A stretch of 64,000 bases of DNA from Epichloe hybrida (GCA_019022495.1 JAFEKR010000017.1:62001-126000), one strand, 5' to 3'; numbered from the stretch's first letter, positions 25,401-38,258 are shown. Numbers and translations are program-made. The notes: generated from the sequence alone by a model not told the origin.

Positions 25401-28397
25401 ATAGATTCCTCTTTTTATCCTTCTGATGAATCTTCTCAGCCTATTAGGCCTAGCCAGCCTAGTAATCTTCCAGGTTTACATGAAAAAGACCTAGAAAATC
25501 AGGCTAGTTACGAATTCTCTTCAAAATCATATATATTTACCCATAATTTATTTAATTTTCAGTTATCTAAAATTAATTTAAATAAAGAAAGGGTAATTAT
25601 ATATTTTTACTCACAGCCTAATTATACTTTTACCTTTAAAAGTAAGGCTAAGAGATTCCAAGCTTCTAATGGAATATCCCATTATAAGCTAAAGCATAAG
25701 GATGTTACTACTTCTAAATTAGAAGAAAAACAACCTACTAAGATAATAAGTAAGTTATTTATATTATCTTATAATAATCTTATTACTAATATTATAATAG
25801 TGCCTGAAATCCAGCCACAATCCCCAGGCCAATCATCTTTAACATCCTTTTTTCCTACTAAAAGGGCTCGAAATTCTACAATTTCCTCAGAGGAATTTTC
25901 ATCAGAAAAGGCAATTAATCTAGTTATAAGATTTATACTAGAAAATAACATTGCTTTTGCTATTATTAATAGTAATTCCTTTAAAGAATTACTAAATTAT
26001 TATTCTAGGTAAGTAATGTATTCTTTTTTATACTATTTTTTATATATATAAGCTAACTTAAACTTAGGAATAATAATTTAGCTTCTTTGCTAAATTATAG
26101 AAGTATTGCACATAGAATTCATACTATGTATAATATTTCTAAGCAGCAAATCATCCAGAAGATTCAATATAATCTTCAAAATCAAGGATCTATATCTATT
26201 CAGTTAGATATCTAGACTTCAATCAATTCTAAGTCCTATTTGGGTGTTATAGCTAGTTGGCTAGACCCAAACTTTCAACTTGAATATAAGCTTTTAGGTA
26301 AGTAAATCCTATTATTCTATTATAAATATAAGGTAAGTTATAATTATTATACTAATTATCTTATATTATAGGATTTGAATATCTATCAAATTCTCACACT
26401 GGAGCCTATATTCATGAATCCTTCAATAAAATAATTCAAGAATATCAGCTTAAGCCAAAGATAATCTCAAGGTATGTTAGCTATTATCTTTAGTCTTTTA
26501 ATATATTATATAACCTTTTACTAATAGAATAATACTAGTTTTACTAGAGATAATAGGTCTAATAATAATACTTTTATGTCTTCTTATATTAATAAGAACT
26601 ATAAAAGTATTATTATAGAAAAACCTTATAATATTCGATGTGTAGCACATGTTTTAAACATTATTACAAAGGATATTATAACAAGCTTTATTAAATCAAC
26701 TTCTTCTAAAGAGGATTTAGAAGCTTTTAAGAATAGTGAATTTTTACACTATTCTACGGAAGATATCTCTTCTATTAAGGAGAGACAAGATTATAAGGAA
26801 TTTAAATCCTTAGCAAATGGTAAGTAATTTATTATAGTTATTATTAGTATTATTACTAATATTTCTATAGGAATCCTTGGTAAAATTAAAAGGGTTGCTA
26901 TTATTATTAAGAATAACCAAGGATTATATAAGACTTGGTTAAAATCTTTACGTAAGGCAAAAAATGAAGGCTATATTGCTAAGAATTGCAATATTACAAG
27001 AATTCCTTTAGGTAAGTTATCTTTAATATATATTATTTTATATAATACTAATTATATCTATAGCCAATGAAACTAGGTGGAATTCAACCTATAAGATGAT
27101 TAATACTTCTTTAGAGCTTAAAGAAGCTATTATTTTTCTTAATAGGGAGTCTAATATTGCAGCTCTTAAGGATGCTATTCCAACAACGCAAGAATAGGCT
27201 GATTTAGCTACCTTAAGCAGCATATTAGAGGTCTTTTATGAACCTACTATTATACTTCAAAGCTAGAAGTATAATACTTTAGGTTTAGTCCCACTTTTTA
27301 TTATTAGGATATATAAATATCTTGATGATATAAAAGAGGACTAAAAGGCTTATATTCGCCAGGTATTTATATTACTTCTTATATTAAATTATATCCTTTA
27401 TATACTAACTTATAATAGGAAACTTATAGCCCTCGAGGCAAGGCCTTTATAGCATCTATAGATATTGGCTTAAATAAGCTAGCTAATTATTTTCCTAAAG
27501 ACATAGGAAATAATTACTTCTTATATCAGCCTTATCTATATGCTATGTTATTAGACTCTCGGCTTAACCTTTTTACTATAAAGGAAAAGCTAAATTTAGA
27601 AGATTAAACCTTACAAAGGTTAATTAAAAACCTTGAAAAGGACTATAATTCGTAAGTATAATAACCCTTTCTTATAAGTTATGTATAGTTTTAATATACT
27701 AATATATAATATTATTAGGATTTTACCTTTTTATAAAGAGAACCAAGCTAATAGTAATATTAGCAAGCAAGATCAACACGCAAATACCCAATTTATAGTT
27801 AATCTTGCAGGGCCTAGTCAACCTAGGACTTTTGAAAATCCTAGGCCTAAGCCTAAAACTAATCTTTATAAAGGTTTATTTCCTAATGAGAGGGAAAAAT
27901 CTATTCAAAAGAATAGAAAAAATGAGATTTCTACTTATACTAAGCTAGATATTCAAGAAGATAAGGTAAGTAAATCCCTTTCTTATGTTAATAATCTTAT
28001 TAATATATTAATATTATTATAGGAGGATATCTTTAAATGGTAGGAAGATAATACTAAATCTTTCCCTATTTTAAGTATTATTGCTAGGAAATACCTTGCT
28101 ATTCCTACTACCTCTAGTGCTATAGAAAGCACTTTTAATACTGGAGGTAATATTCTTACAAAGAGATGAACTTCTTTAAAGAATTCTACTTTAAAGGAAT
28201 TAATCTTATTAAAGAATTGGGAAAAGGAGGGAAATATTACTACTAAGCAATATTCAGAGCTTTATGATTATTATAGCTCTGATTCTGAAGAGTCTATATC
28301 TTCTTTAAAGGAAGATTCTAACTTAGGTAAATCTAATAATTTACCTAATATTGAATCTTCTTCTGAAGATGATATTTATTCTAATTCAGACCTTTAA
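25401..28397 (+). pseudogene. hAT transposase pseudogene, about eight introns
   Basis: An unusually well-preserved transposase. From 25401 the frame is open for about 200 codons up to a GTAAGT donor at 26010; the presumed start reads ATA instead of ATG, as RIP would give. Further exons are separated by short introns with GTAAGT/GTATGT donors and TAG acceptors, near 26010-26068, 26300-26372, 26473-26528, 26820-26870, 27013-27062, 27360-27420, 27654-27740 and 27966-28021. Readable motifs include QLDI[W]TS, SYLGVIASW, NIRCVAHVLNIITKDI, TRWNSTY and the C-terminal dimerisation block PILSIIARKYLAIPTTSSAIESTF cut here to PTTSSAIESTF. The C-terminus is Ser/Asp/Glu rich and ends at TAA 28395-28397. 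About six in-frame stops remain, mostly at former Trp and one at former Arg. Not functional as it stands. Confidence 0.8.
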
Positions 28398-28750
28398 GTA
28401 GGTTATTATAAGGGTTTTTTCCTAGTTTAGTCTAGTTTTCCCTTAATAAATTTTTTTATATTTATAAATATTTTCTAGTATTTTCTAGTATTTTTACTAT
28501 TATTTTTACTATTATTTTTACTATTATTATTATTTTTAAAAATATAAAAAAGAAAAGTATTTTATTTTATTAATATATTTAAAAACTTTAAAATACTAAG
28601 TAATTAAAAAGTATAGCTTTTTTATAGTAATTTTCTTATACTTACTTATATTTATATATAAGTTATTTATTTACTATTTAATTTTAATTAAACTTTAACA
28701 CTAATAATATTTTAAGTTATATAAGTAATATAAGTAATATATATAAGTTA

Positions 28751-28984
28751 TTATAAGCTATTATAAGCTATTATAAGCTATTATAAGCTATTATAAGCTA
28801 TTATAAGCTATTATAAGCTATTATAAGCTATTATAAGCTATTATAAGCTATTATAAGCTATTATAAGCTATTATAAGCTATTATAAGCTATTATAAGCTA
28901 TTATAAGCTATTATAAGCTATCTATTATAAGCTATCATAAGCTATTATAAGCTACTATCCTATCATAAGCTATTATAAGCTACT
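28751..28984. repeat. Decamer minisatellite (TTATAAGCTA)n in H1
   Basis: Seventeen perfect copies of TTATAAGCTA (28751-28920) followed by degenerate ones. The reverse complement of the same decamer occurs in H2 (40461-40530) and H4 (62821-63020), always near the 3' end of the hAT element. Confidence 0.9.
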
Positions 28985-29339
28985 CCTATTAAGTACATTA
29001 ATAGTTTATTTATAGTTTATGTAATTTAACTACTTTAGTTTAAGGTTATTTTAATTCAGAATAATAACAAATATTAAAAAGAAATAGTAAATAATATAAT
29101 AACAAGGTTTTTCTTTAAGTTAAATTAGTAAAATAAAGTATTAACTATAATAGTATTATTATAAAGTTATAATATTATATATAACCCTAGTTATAGTAAA
29201 ATCTTTAAAAAAGTTAGATATTAGAAATTAAGTAACTAATGAAGAAAAATAGTAAATAAAGAAAGTCTTATATTAATATTTATAAGAGAATATCTAAGAA
29301 AAACATAGCCTTATTAGATATAATATTTCTATTTTTAGT

Positions 29340-29510
29340 AACAATTACATGTAATTGTGTAGTTGTAGTTGTAATAATTACAACTACAACTACAATTAAT
29401 TACATATACCTAGCAATTACAATTAATTAATTACAGCCTAGGAATAATTACACTACAATTACAAGCTACCCCCTAAAAACTACATTAATTACACTACATA
29501 CAATTCTCTG
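29340..29510 (+). repeat. 3' terminal region of H1
   Basis: Short repeats of TTGTAG, TTGTAA and their complements form hairpin-capable arrays (29346-29400), followed by further TAATTACA-type repeats and the terminus CAATTCTCTG. The motif differs from the TATTG arrays at the left end of H1. Directly outside begins copia A2 sequence equivalent to A1 49435. Confidence 0.7.
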
Positions 29511-31513
29511 TCTATTACCACAGGGATAACCTTAATATAACAACCTTAACCTATAATCCCTGCTTATTAATCACAGCCCTAATGTTGGAACAAGCATGAT
29601 ATTAACAAGGGTGCGCGCCTCTGATTAGGTAGGCGCGTTGCATCGCGGACCCACATATCCGGCCTAACCGCGCCGCGATTAGGGTTGGCACATGTGGCCT
29701 CTTCGCTAATAACCCTAATTAAGGCCCCTTTTCCTATAATAAATAGCGCACTCTCTTTGCTTTTATTTAATCCCTCTTTTACTTGCTTTAATAGACTAGA
29801 ATATATAATAATTATATACACTTTAGTCTACCCTAAAAACCCTACACATAAGTCAATAGTATCCTGTAAATACTAACACTAATTAGTAGTTATCTTTATA
29901 AATACTATAGATTAGTAAGGTTTATAGAAGAGGTATTAGTATTAAGGACTTACCTTATAAAAGAGGAAGTGCTACTCTAAGATACTAAATATACTAAGGA
30001 AAAAGTATATTCTAGCTCTCCTTTTACCTTAAGTAACTATAACTAGCTCTATACTAAATCTAAGCTTATTAACTTAATTAAGGCCTAGTTAGTAACTAAC
30101 CTAACCTATCTTTATTTATTTAATTAGTGTATCTATTACGTAAACAAACCCTTAGAAGCGTGTTTATTAAATAATTAAGGCCTAGTTAGTAACTAACCTA
30201 ACCTATCCTTAATTATTTAATTAAACTTACTAAGGGATAAAGATAATAGCTTTACTTATAATCCTTTAGACTTTTATTAATTCTTTATTTCCCTTACCCC
30301 CTTATTTACTACTAATATTATAGTAGAATATTAAGATTAACTAGAGGGATCTAGAGCCTAAGATATTCCCTCTAATTATAAATATACCTTCCCCCCTAAG
30401 GATATTAGAAGAGAAGCTAATCTATAAGTTATATCTTACCTCCTTAACTATATATCCCCTAATTTACACTAATATATTATGTAATAAGCACTAGAGAATA
30501 AGGAATTATTTAATCTTAAAGTAAACACTACCCCTAAAGAACTTATAGCCTAGATTCTTATTAAGAAAGCAACCTATAAATATAAGAACTTATACCTATA
30601 AACCCTATTTACTATCTTTAGTAATAACTTTAGAGAATAGAAATAAGAAATATTCTAAGTAGTAAATCCTAAAGCTATAAAGAGTTTTTAAGACTTTCTC
30701 TTCTTTAGTAGTATCTATATAGACCTATAGAGTTACTATAAGATAGTAGTCTTACTTAAAGATATTATTAACTATAATAAATTTTATAACTAGAAAGAAG
30801 AAAAAATACAGGAAGTTACTAGGAAGTATTTCCCTTTTAAGAGGTAAATAGCGGAGAAAGACTTCTATAAAGACCTCCTTCCTATTAGTATCCCTTCTTT
30901 TAGAGATTAACTAAAGTAACTAATTACTTTATATTATCCCTAATCCCCTTAATTACTATAATTACTCCTATTCTATTCCTAGATTCTATTACACTAATCC
31001 CTAAGTATACTAAGTATAAGGTAAAGGTATAATAGTAAAGGTAATTCCCTTATTATAAGCCCTTAACTATAACCCTAGACCTCTCTTATTTCCCCTCCTA
31101 TAATAAGGCACTATAATCCCCCTTTATAATCTAGGACTATAGTACCTCTTCTATAAGATTTAATTATCCTTATTCCCCCTTAGGAAATAGGCTAACCCTT
31201 ATTAAAGTAACTACTTAATCTTAATAAATTCTATAGTAATAAGAGTATTAAGTATAGCGCTAAGGAGTATAATATTCTTAATATTAAGCTCTTAACCTAT
31301 TAAAGGAAGTATAAAATACTAGGAATTATATAAGAATAGTTAGGCTATAGCTTTAAGTTTATACTAAAAGGAAAACCTCTATAGTACTTCTTAGAGAACC
31401 TTTTAGGCTAAGGAGACCCCTAAGATCTCCTAACTCTTATCCGTAGGATTAGGTAGAAGTTTAAGATAGATAATATATATTAAAAGAACTATCTATTATA
31501 GGGAAGATTATAA

Positions 31514-31780
31514 TGTTACGACTGTGTTTAGGGAGATATAAACGGAGTGAAGGCTGAGGTTCTTGGTCGTAGCTAGAGAGCTACTACTTCGGGGTGGGTG
31601 TATGAAGGTCTCAAACTCTAACCTTCTATATCTCTTATAGGCGGTCCTTGTCTAAATACCTTACTACGTGCACGTGGCTATCTAGCGGCTACTTAGTTAT
31701 TCGCGCAGGCCGAGGCTTACCCGAGGGCTCCGTTATGTGACCGTCCTGTCCGCGACTCCCTGGCCTCCGTGCTCCTGACA
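31514..31780. mobile_element. Solo LTR, 267 bp, hardly RIP-mutated
   Basis: It starts TGTTACGACTGTG and ends CTCCTGACA, flanked by TATAA (31509-31513 and 31781-31785). The homologous region of B2 (reverse, near 51830) lacks it, confirming insertion. It stands out as GC-rich within AT-rich DNA. The TGTTACGAC start is reminiscent of fungal gypsy LTRs, which is an impression only. Confidence 0.82.
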
Positions 31781-33879
31781 TATAACTACTTATGATTATC
31801 TAAGAGAACCCTAGTAAATTAAAGATTAAGTGCTTTAAAGACCTTATAATAAAAATTTTGAATCTCTAAAGGGCAAATCCTTATGAATTCTAGTTATAAT
31901 TAGACCTTCGCAGTTAGATTCTAAATGCCTGCAAAGGAATCCTAGAATATAGGGCCTGTATTATTAATCCTCCTATTAACCTCTAACGCTTTTGCGAACG
32001 GATAAGGATATTAATTAGCGAATCTAAAGCTTTAATTAATTAGTAGTAGTTCCCTATAGAAGCTAGCACTAAGGAACACTTTTAGACTAACTATAAGTAT
32101 AATAGAAAAGGTAAGGAAGCCTAGTGTAGTTAATCTTTATTAAAGAGTAAGCCTTAATGCTTAAAAAAGTGTTATGTATATGGTAAAGAAGGTTATTAGT
32201 TAACTAAACACTTAGATAAGGACTAGAAGAAGGCATTCTAATAATTTAAGAATTACTCTTACACGGACTTAATAGCTTCTTTATATAATGCGTTCCTAAT
32301 ATAGTATGAAGGCGATGATAATCCTGAATTAGCTAAGAATAATAATATTAACTAATACCTAATAGAACTTGGTTTTAGCAAAGAAAATAGTAATGGCTAA
32401 GTGCCTATAAGCTTCTTTACATATAGGACCACCTATAATAGCTATGAAACTACTAAGATTCTTACTAGTAAAGCAATAACTTATACTCTAGTTAAGAAGG
32501 ATTTATTTAATCTTTAGGAACTAGATAAGGCGCTAAGTGTATTTACACTTAAAGGATAATATTTATCTAGAACCTTTAAAGGTATTATAGCTAATATAGG
32601 TGCTACGGGATGTTTATTAGTAGGCCACCCTTAATTCTTAGCTTTGTAAAGTGTAATACTAACTATTATACTTAATAAGTTAGATACTAGGAAGATAAAG
32701 ATTAAATTTAGCCCTAGAGAACTAATTAAGGCACTTAGATTAATTAAAGTGCTAACTCTATTTAGAATTATTCTCTTTTAGGTATCCCTATAAACACTCC
32801 CTTTCTCTTATACCTTAATAATATAACTTGCCTAAAGATTAATTTCTATATATTAGAGAATGTTTTATAGTAAGGGAATATTAAGGTTCCTATTATGCGT
32901 AAATAGGGGCACGTATAAATGCTTCTTAATAAAGAAGAAAGTATTACTTAGAGTTATCTTATAGAAATTAAGCTCTGCTAATTATATTAACACTTTAAAT
33001 ACCCTTTAGTTTAATATCTTTATAATTTGCTACGTAAATTAGGGCATAAGGTTAAGTTTAAAGCTATTAAGAAACTAACTAAGGTTTGCTAGTAGTGCTA
33101 ATTACACGCGGATAGCCTATATTAGTTTAAATTCACTCTTTGGGATGAATGTGCCTATAATTATAAGATTATTATAGACATTATATATCTTAATAGTAAC
33201 TGCCCTATTCTATAAGTTATTAATATAGCTATATCCTTTAATATAGCTAGATTTATTAAAGATATCTTTGTAAAGACTACGTAGGAAGCACTCTGTCTTT
33301 GCTAGATTAATGTCTATCTAGGCCCCCTAGATTTAATTATTACGGATGCTAGAACGACCTTTAGAGGTAAGGAATTTAAGTAGCTTGTGTTATTAATAGT
33401 AATTAAGATTAAAGATATCCCTATTAAGGCTTACTATAGCATTAGTAAGGTTAAGCAATATTATAGGCCGCTCTAAAGAGCCTATAATATTATTTAATAG
33501 GAATGCCTAATAACGCTAGAGCCCGTGGTATTATAAATAGTAGTTAAAGCTATGAATGACACCGTAGGATTAAATAGTCTTATGCTAATAGTCCTTGTTT
33601 TTGGCGCGTATTCTTGCATAGTTAAGGAATTACCTTTATTACTAGATATTACGTAGCAAGCCCTTACGATCTAACTAGTGATAAAGGAAGTTAAGCGTAT
33701 TTATGCCTAGTGGAAAGTTAGCAATGCCCTTACTGTAAGGAATAGTCCTAATACCTCTATAACTATTAACCTCCTACTAGGATTACTTATACACGTGTGG
33801 CACAAAGGTAAAGGATAGGCAGGCCCCTATAAGCTATTAGCTATAGAGGGTAAGACTTACACTCTTAAGCTCCCTTAAG

Positions 33880-35895
33880 CAGAGCATGTAATGTAATGTA
33901 ATGTAATGTAATATTTGGGGTTTGGATGTAATGTGTAATGTTAGGGGAAAATAAAAGTGGGGTATATTAAGATCTTATAATATTATATAGGTTTTTCTTT
34001 ATTAAGTTAATATTAGCGTTAATTTAATTACTATTTTAGTTTATTTACTATAAATTATTTAAGTTTCCTTAGTTTTAGATTATTAGTTATATATTAGGGT
34101 ATAGGGTATATTATATAGGTTTAAGAGAAAAATAGAAATCCTTGAGTTTTTTTCTATATTATAAGATCTTGAAATACTAATAAATCTAATTTCTAAGATT
34201 TAATATTGTATTATTTAACCTAAGTGTTTATTTTACTAAATAATACCCTATATATACTTTTAAATTTAATATAAAATAATATATTATAAGTCTAAATAAT
34301 TATATTAAGGACTAATAAAGAAATCTTTAAGAAGCCTATATTATTTAAAGTTAATTAATTTAAGATAGGATATAAAATCTAATTTTTTAGAATTAATAAA
34401 TAAATATTATACTTATAAAAAATAAAAGTTTATTTCTTTTTAGTAAAGGTAATTAAAAAGCTTATAAGTTATCTAGGTTTATAAGAATTTAAATCTATAA
34501 AATAATAATATAGTATATTTAAGGTATAAATTAAAATTAAGTATAAAAATAAGGTTTATTTATAATATAATTAGCTTATTTATAGCTTATTTACTTAGTT
34601 ATATATAATTTTCTTTTAAAAGAGAGGTATTTTCTAAAGTAAGTTTAAAAGTAAGTATTACTAAATAGTATAACTTATTTATAGCTTATTTATAGCTTAT
34701 TTGCTTAGATATTTATGATTTTCTCTTAAAAAGGAGGTATATATAAAAGTAAGTCTTACTAATTATAGTATTAACTTCTTAATAGCTTATTTACTTAGAT
34801 ATTTATAATTTTCTCTTAAAAAGAAGGTATACTTAAAAGTGGGTCTAAAGTAAGTCTTACTAATTATAGTACTAACTTCTTAATAGCTTATTTACTTAGA
34901 TATATATAATTTTTTTATTAAAAAGAAAGTATATATAAAAGTGGGTCTGAAGTGGGTCTTACTAATTATAGTATTAACTTCTTAACAGCTTATTTACTTA
35001 TATATTTATAATTTTCTCTTAAAAAGAAGGTATACTTAAAAGTGGGTCTAAAGTGGGTCTTACTAATTATAGTACTAACTTCTTAATAGCTTATTTACTT
35101 AGATATATATAATTTTTCTATTAAAAAGAAAGTATATATAAAAGTGGGTCTAAAGTGGGCCTTACTAATAATAGTATTAACTTCTTTATAGCTTATTTAC
35201 TTAGATATATATGATTTTTTATTAAAAAGAAGTATATATAAAAGTGGATCTAAAGTGGGTCTTACTAATTATAATATTAACTTCTTAATAGCTTATTTGC
35301 TTAGATATTTATGATTTTCTCTTAGAAAGATAGTATACTTAAAAGTGGGTCTAAAGTGGGTCTAACTAATTATAGTATTAACTTCTTAATAGCTTATTTG
35401 CTTAGATGTATATGATTTTTTATTAAAAAGAAAGTATACTTAAAAGTAAGTTTAAAGTAAGCCTTATAAATTATAGTACTTCTTTATAGCTTATTTACTT
35501 AAATATATATGATTTTCTATTAAAATAAGTATACTTAAAAGTAAGTTTTTAATATTTTTCTAAGAAATAAGCTTAAAAGTAAGTTTTATTAGTTTTATAA
35601 GTTATAATTAAGATTAGTATAGTAATTTAACCTTAATCTATATTTTAAGAAACCTAATATATACTTTTCTAATTATTTAAGTTATTTCTTACTATTAATT
35701 TCTAATTACTTTACCTAAATATTAAAAAATAAAAAATAATTACATTTAATTACAAATAATTACATGTAATGTAATGTAATGTGTGAAAGGGGGGTGTAAT
35801 GTAATGTAATGTAATGTGTAATGTAATGTAATGTGTAATAATTACATTACATTACAAACATTACACAATGTAATGTAATGTAATGTGATGCTCTG
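33880..35895 (+). mobile_element. Non-autonomous hAT element H3
   Basis: 2016 bp with termini CAGAGCAT...ATGCTCTG and a perfect 8-bp TSD CCCTTAAG (33872-33879 and 35896-35903), diagnostic for hAT. No transposase. The 5' end has TAATG pentamer arrays (33886-33945) on the same scaffold as H1, including AAAATAAAAGTGGGG. The 3' end (about 35755-35895) has the same pentamer with its complement, arranged so that it can fold. In the middle lies a ~100-bp tandem repeat. Confidence 0.92.
34575..35535. repeat. ~100-bp tandem repeat inside H3, about ten copies
   Basis: The phrase AGCTTATTTACTTAGATAT recurs about every 100 bp (near 34588, 34697, 34787, 34884, 34987, 35088, 35192, 35290, 35391 and 35482). 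It alternates with AAAAGTGGGTCTAAAGTGGG and TTACTAATTATAGTA. A related array of about three copies is in H2 at 40800-41170. Copies differ mostly by transitions. Confidence 0.8.
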
Positions 35896-35903
35896 CCCTT
35901 AAG

Positions 35904-37957
35904 GCCCTAAGGCCTTTAGGTTAATATCTATTAGGCCTTTTTATAAAGATCCTAATAAAGAGAGACCTCCTAAGAGCATAAATAACTAAGACACCTCCCT
36001 ATAGCCTATAGCTACCCCTCCTGCTAATCCCCTAAGGCAAGGACCTAGAAGACCTTAGAAGAACCCCCTTATTATTATGTCTAATTTTAATTATATAAAT
36101 TAAATAAAAGATAAGACTAATGTCTTTCTATTAGCTAAGGAAAGCTCTAACCTTAAGCTTATAATCTAATTACGTAAGGAAGGAATTATTAAGACCCCTA
36201 GTAAACCCTTTAAGCTATTTACTAAAGCTAAGATTAATTCTCTAATTAAATAAGGCGTGTTCGAATTTATTAAGTATAATAAAAGAGAGTATAGTAGAGT
36301 TTAAATTTTTAATTCCTGTATTATTAATAAGGTAAAGGGTAAGATAACGGATCTATACAAGAAGTTAAGGCTCGTAATCTAAGGTTATGGCAATAAGGAG
36401 AAGCTAGTGATCCTTACACAGGCCCTAATAATTTAGCAAGCTAGCTAGTAATTAATCCTTGTAATAGCACCTGCGTTATTATTACTAGGCCTTATTCTCT
36501 AGCTTTACGATATCACATAGGCCTATGTGTAAGCATAAATGCTTCTTAGTTATATAATCCTAGCCTAAATCCCTATCTAAATCCATTACCTATACCCTAT
36601 AGGTATAATAATATAAGTAATTAAGCCTTTATATAGTATTATAGAAGCTAGCACCTACTAGTAGGTAATGTATTATTATTACTATAAAGAAATGCTCTAA
36701 ATAATAACCTCTATGTTTAACCTATGCCTGCTCATAATAACAAAGGAGAACCTAACCTTTGCGTGTATAGGGATGTAAACTAATAATATAATTAGATTAT
36801 CTAACCGCAAGTTCTCTTAATAAGAGGAAGATTAATTAAAAGCCGCTTCTTTTGCTACTAAACTAAAGCAAATCCTTTCTATAGGGAACTTACTAACCTT
36901 TAATAGTAGTATTATTACTCTTAAAAATAATATAATTACGCTAAGGTAGAAGGGCTAGAGTAAAAAGCTTTAGTTAATCCCGCTAACTAATTTAAAATAG
37001 GTATATATAGAATAATAAGCTTAAGGCACGTACATTACCTTAATTTACTAACCTAAAGCCTGCTTTAATCTCTTTATTACTATATAACACTAAGAGCTAT
37101 TACCTTAAGATATAAAGAGCCTAAACTAATAGATTTAATAGTAAATTAATAATCTAAGCTAAGGATTAAGGTTTATACTATTTAATCTTAAGAAGGTAAA
37201 GCTTTTTGTATTTATAAATAGATTATTTGCTAATAACTAGGACCTTACTTCCTAGCTAGGCTACGTGCTTATCCTAGCTAGTGAAGTCTAAGAGGAAAGT
37301 ACCTTTATAATCTAAGGTAATATTATATACTATAGCTTTACTAAGAGCAAGAGAGTCACGAGAAGTATGCTTGCCTCTGAGATCTACGGCATGGTTGCTA
37401 GTGCTAATATAGCTCACGTAGTCTTAATAACGCTTAGGTTAATTACCTATTAATTAAACCTCCTTATAATTCCTATTATTATCTATACTAATTCGTACTC
37501 TTTATATAAATACCTTGTTAAGCTTAGTACTACAAAGGAGAAGTATCTTATAATTAATATTATAGCCCTTTATTAATTATATAAGCGACAAGAGATCTGC
37601 GAGATTAGATGGATTAATAGGAATAATAACCTTGCTAATGTATTTACAAAGGCATTACTAAATAAGGCATTTAAGAGGTTTATCACAAGCAATAAGGCAA
37701 CTATTAGGATAGAAAGGTAAGTTACGTAATTATAATATTTATGTTAATCTAATAAGATTAAAGGTGTTAAGAATTAGGCCTACTTATCCTTATATAAGCT
37801 TATAGATTAGATTTTTTTATTTATTATACCCCTTCCCCTTACCCTTTTCTTATAATGTTATTCATAATTATTTAATCTTATTTATTCCTTAATTTCTGTT
37901 TACTTCTCTTATTAATATTATACGTTAATAATTATATTAAAGAGAGAGAGTTTCTAG
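35904..37957 (+). pseudogene. Copia B1 reverse transcriptase/RNase H remnant
   Basis: This continues the pol region of B1 after the H3 insertion. The RT part lies near 36.2-37.3 kb. The RNase H end follows, with the family segment reading WINRNNNLANVFTKALLNKAF around 37610-37670 and Trp/Gln codons turned to stops. No intact frame. Confidence 0.7.
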
Positions 37958-38258
37958 TGTTAGAATAAGTATAATATTAATAAGGGTGCGCGCCTCTAAT
38001 TAAGTAAGCGCGTTATATCGCAGACTCACATATCTAGCCTAACCGCGCTGCGATTAGGGTTAGCATATGTGGCCTCTTCGCTAATGACCCTAATTAAGGC
38101 CCTTTTTCCTATAATAAATAGCGTACCCTCTTTGCTTCTATTTAATCCCTCTTTTACTTACTTTAATAGACTAGAATATATAATGATTACGTGCACTTTA
38201 GTCTACCCCGAAAACCCTACGCGTAGGTCAATGGTATCCTGTAGATACTAACACCTAA

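Larger units (their letters stand above)
14659..29510 (+). mobile_element. hAT element H1 (hybrid), carrying the transposase pseudogene
   Basis: The left end CAGAGCATTG at 14659 and right end CAATTCTCTG ending at 29510 are hAT-type CAGAG termini. Own pieces are 14659-14912, 16773-17691 and 24502-29510, about 6.2 kb. The 8-bp flanks do not match (ATCCTAGT left, TCTATTAC right), and the host copia A2 lacks the 3754 bp that should lie between. The left end has TATTG arrays, while the right end has other motifs (TTGTAG/TAATTG). I infer that two hAT insertions in A2 were fused by a deletion or recombination. It contains a transposase pseudogene, tandem ~400-bp subterminal units and a decamer minisatellite. 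Confidence 0.75.
29583..38253 (+). mobile_element. Copia element B1
   Basis: 8671 bp, inserted in copia A2 with TSD CCTAA (29578-29582 and 38254-38258). LTRs are 29583-29878 and 37958-38253, both 296 bp. It carries two inserts, a solo LTR (31514-31780) and hAT H3 (33880-35895). Without them it is 6375 bp. Remains of a zinc knuckle (KKCYVYGKEG, the second Cys now Tyr) lie near 32165-32215. RNase H remains lie at about 37560-37700, with EIRWINRNNN and FTKALLNKAFK. It is the same family as the outer element B2, so family B moved again after family A had inserted into B2. Confidence 0.9.

Noticed and set aside
28751..28984. Regularly spaced repeats that could be taken for a CRISPR-like array
   Set aside because: They are directly adjacent 10-bp units without spacers in a eukaryotic transposon, i.e. 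a minisatellite.
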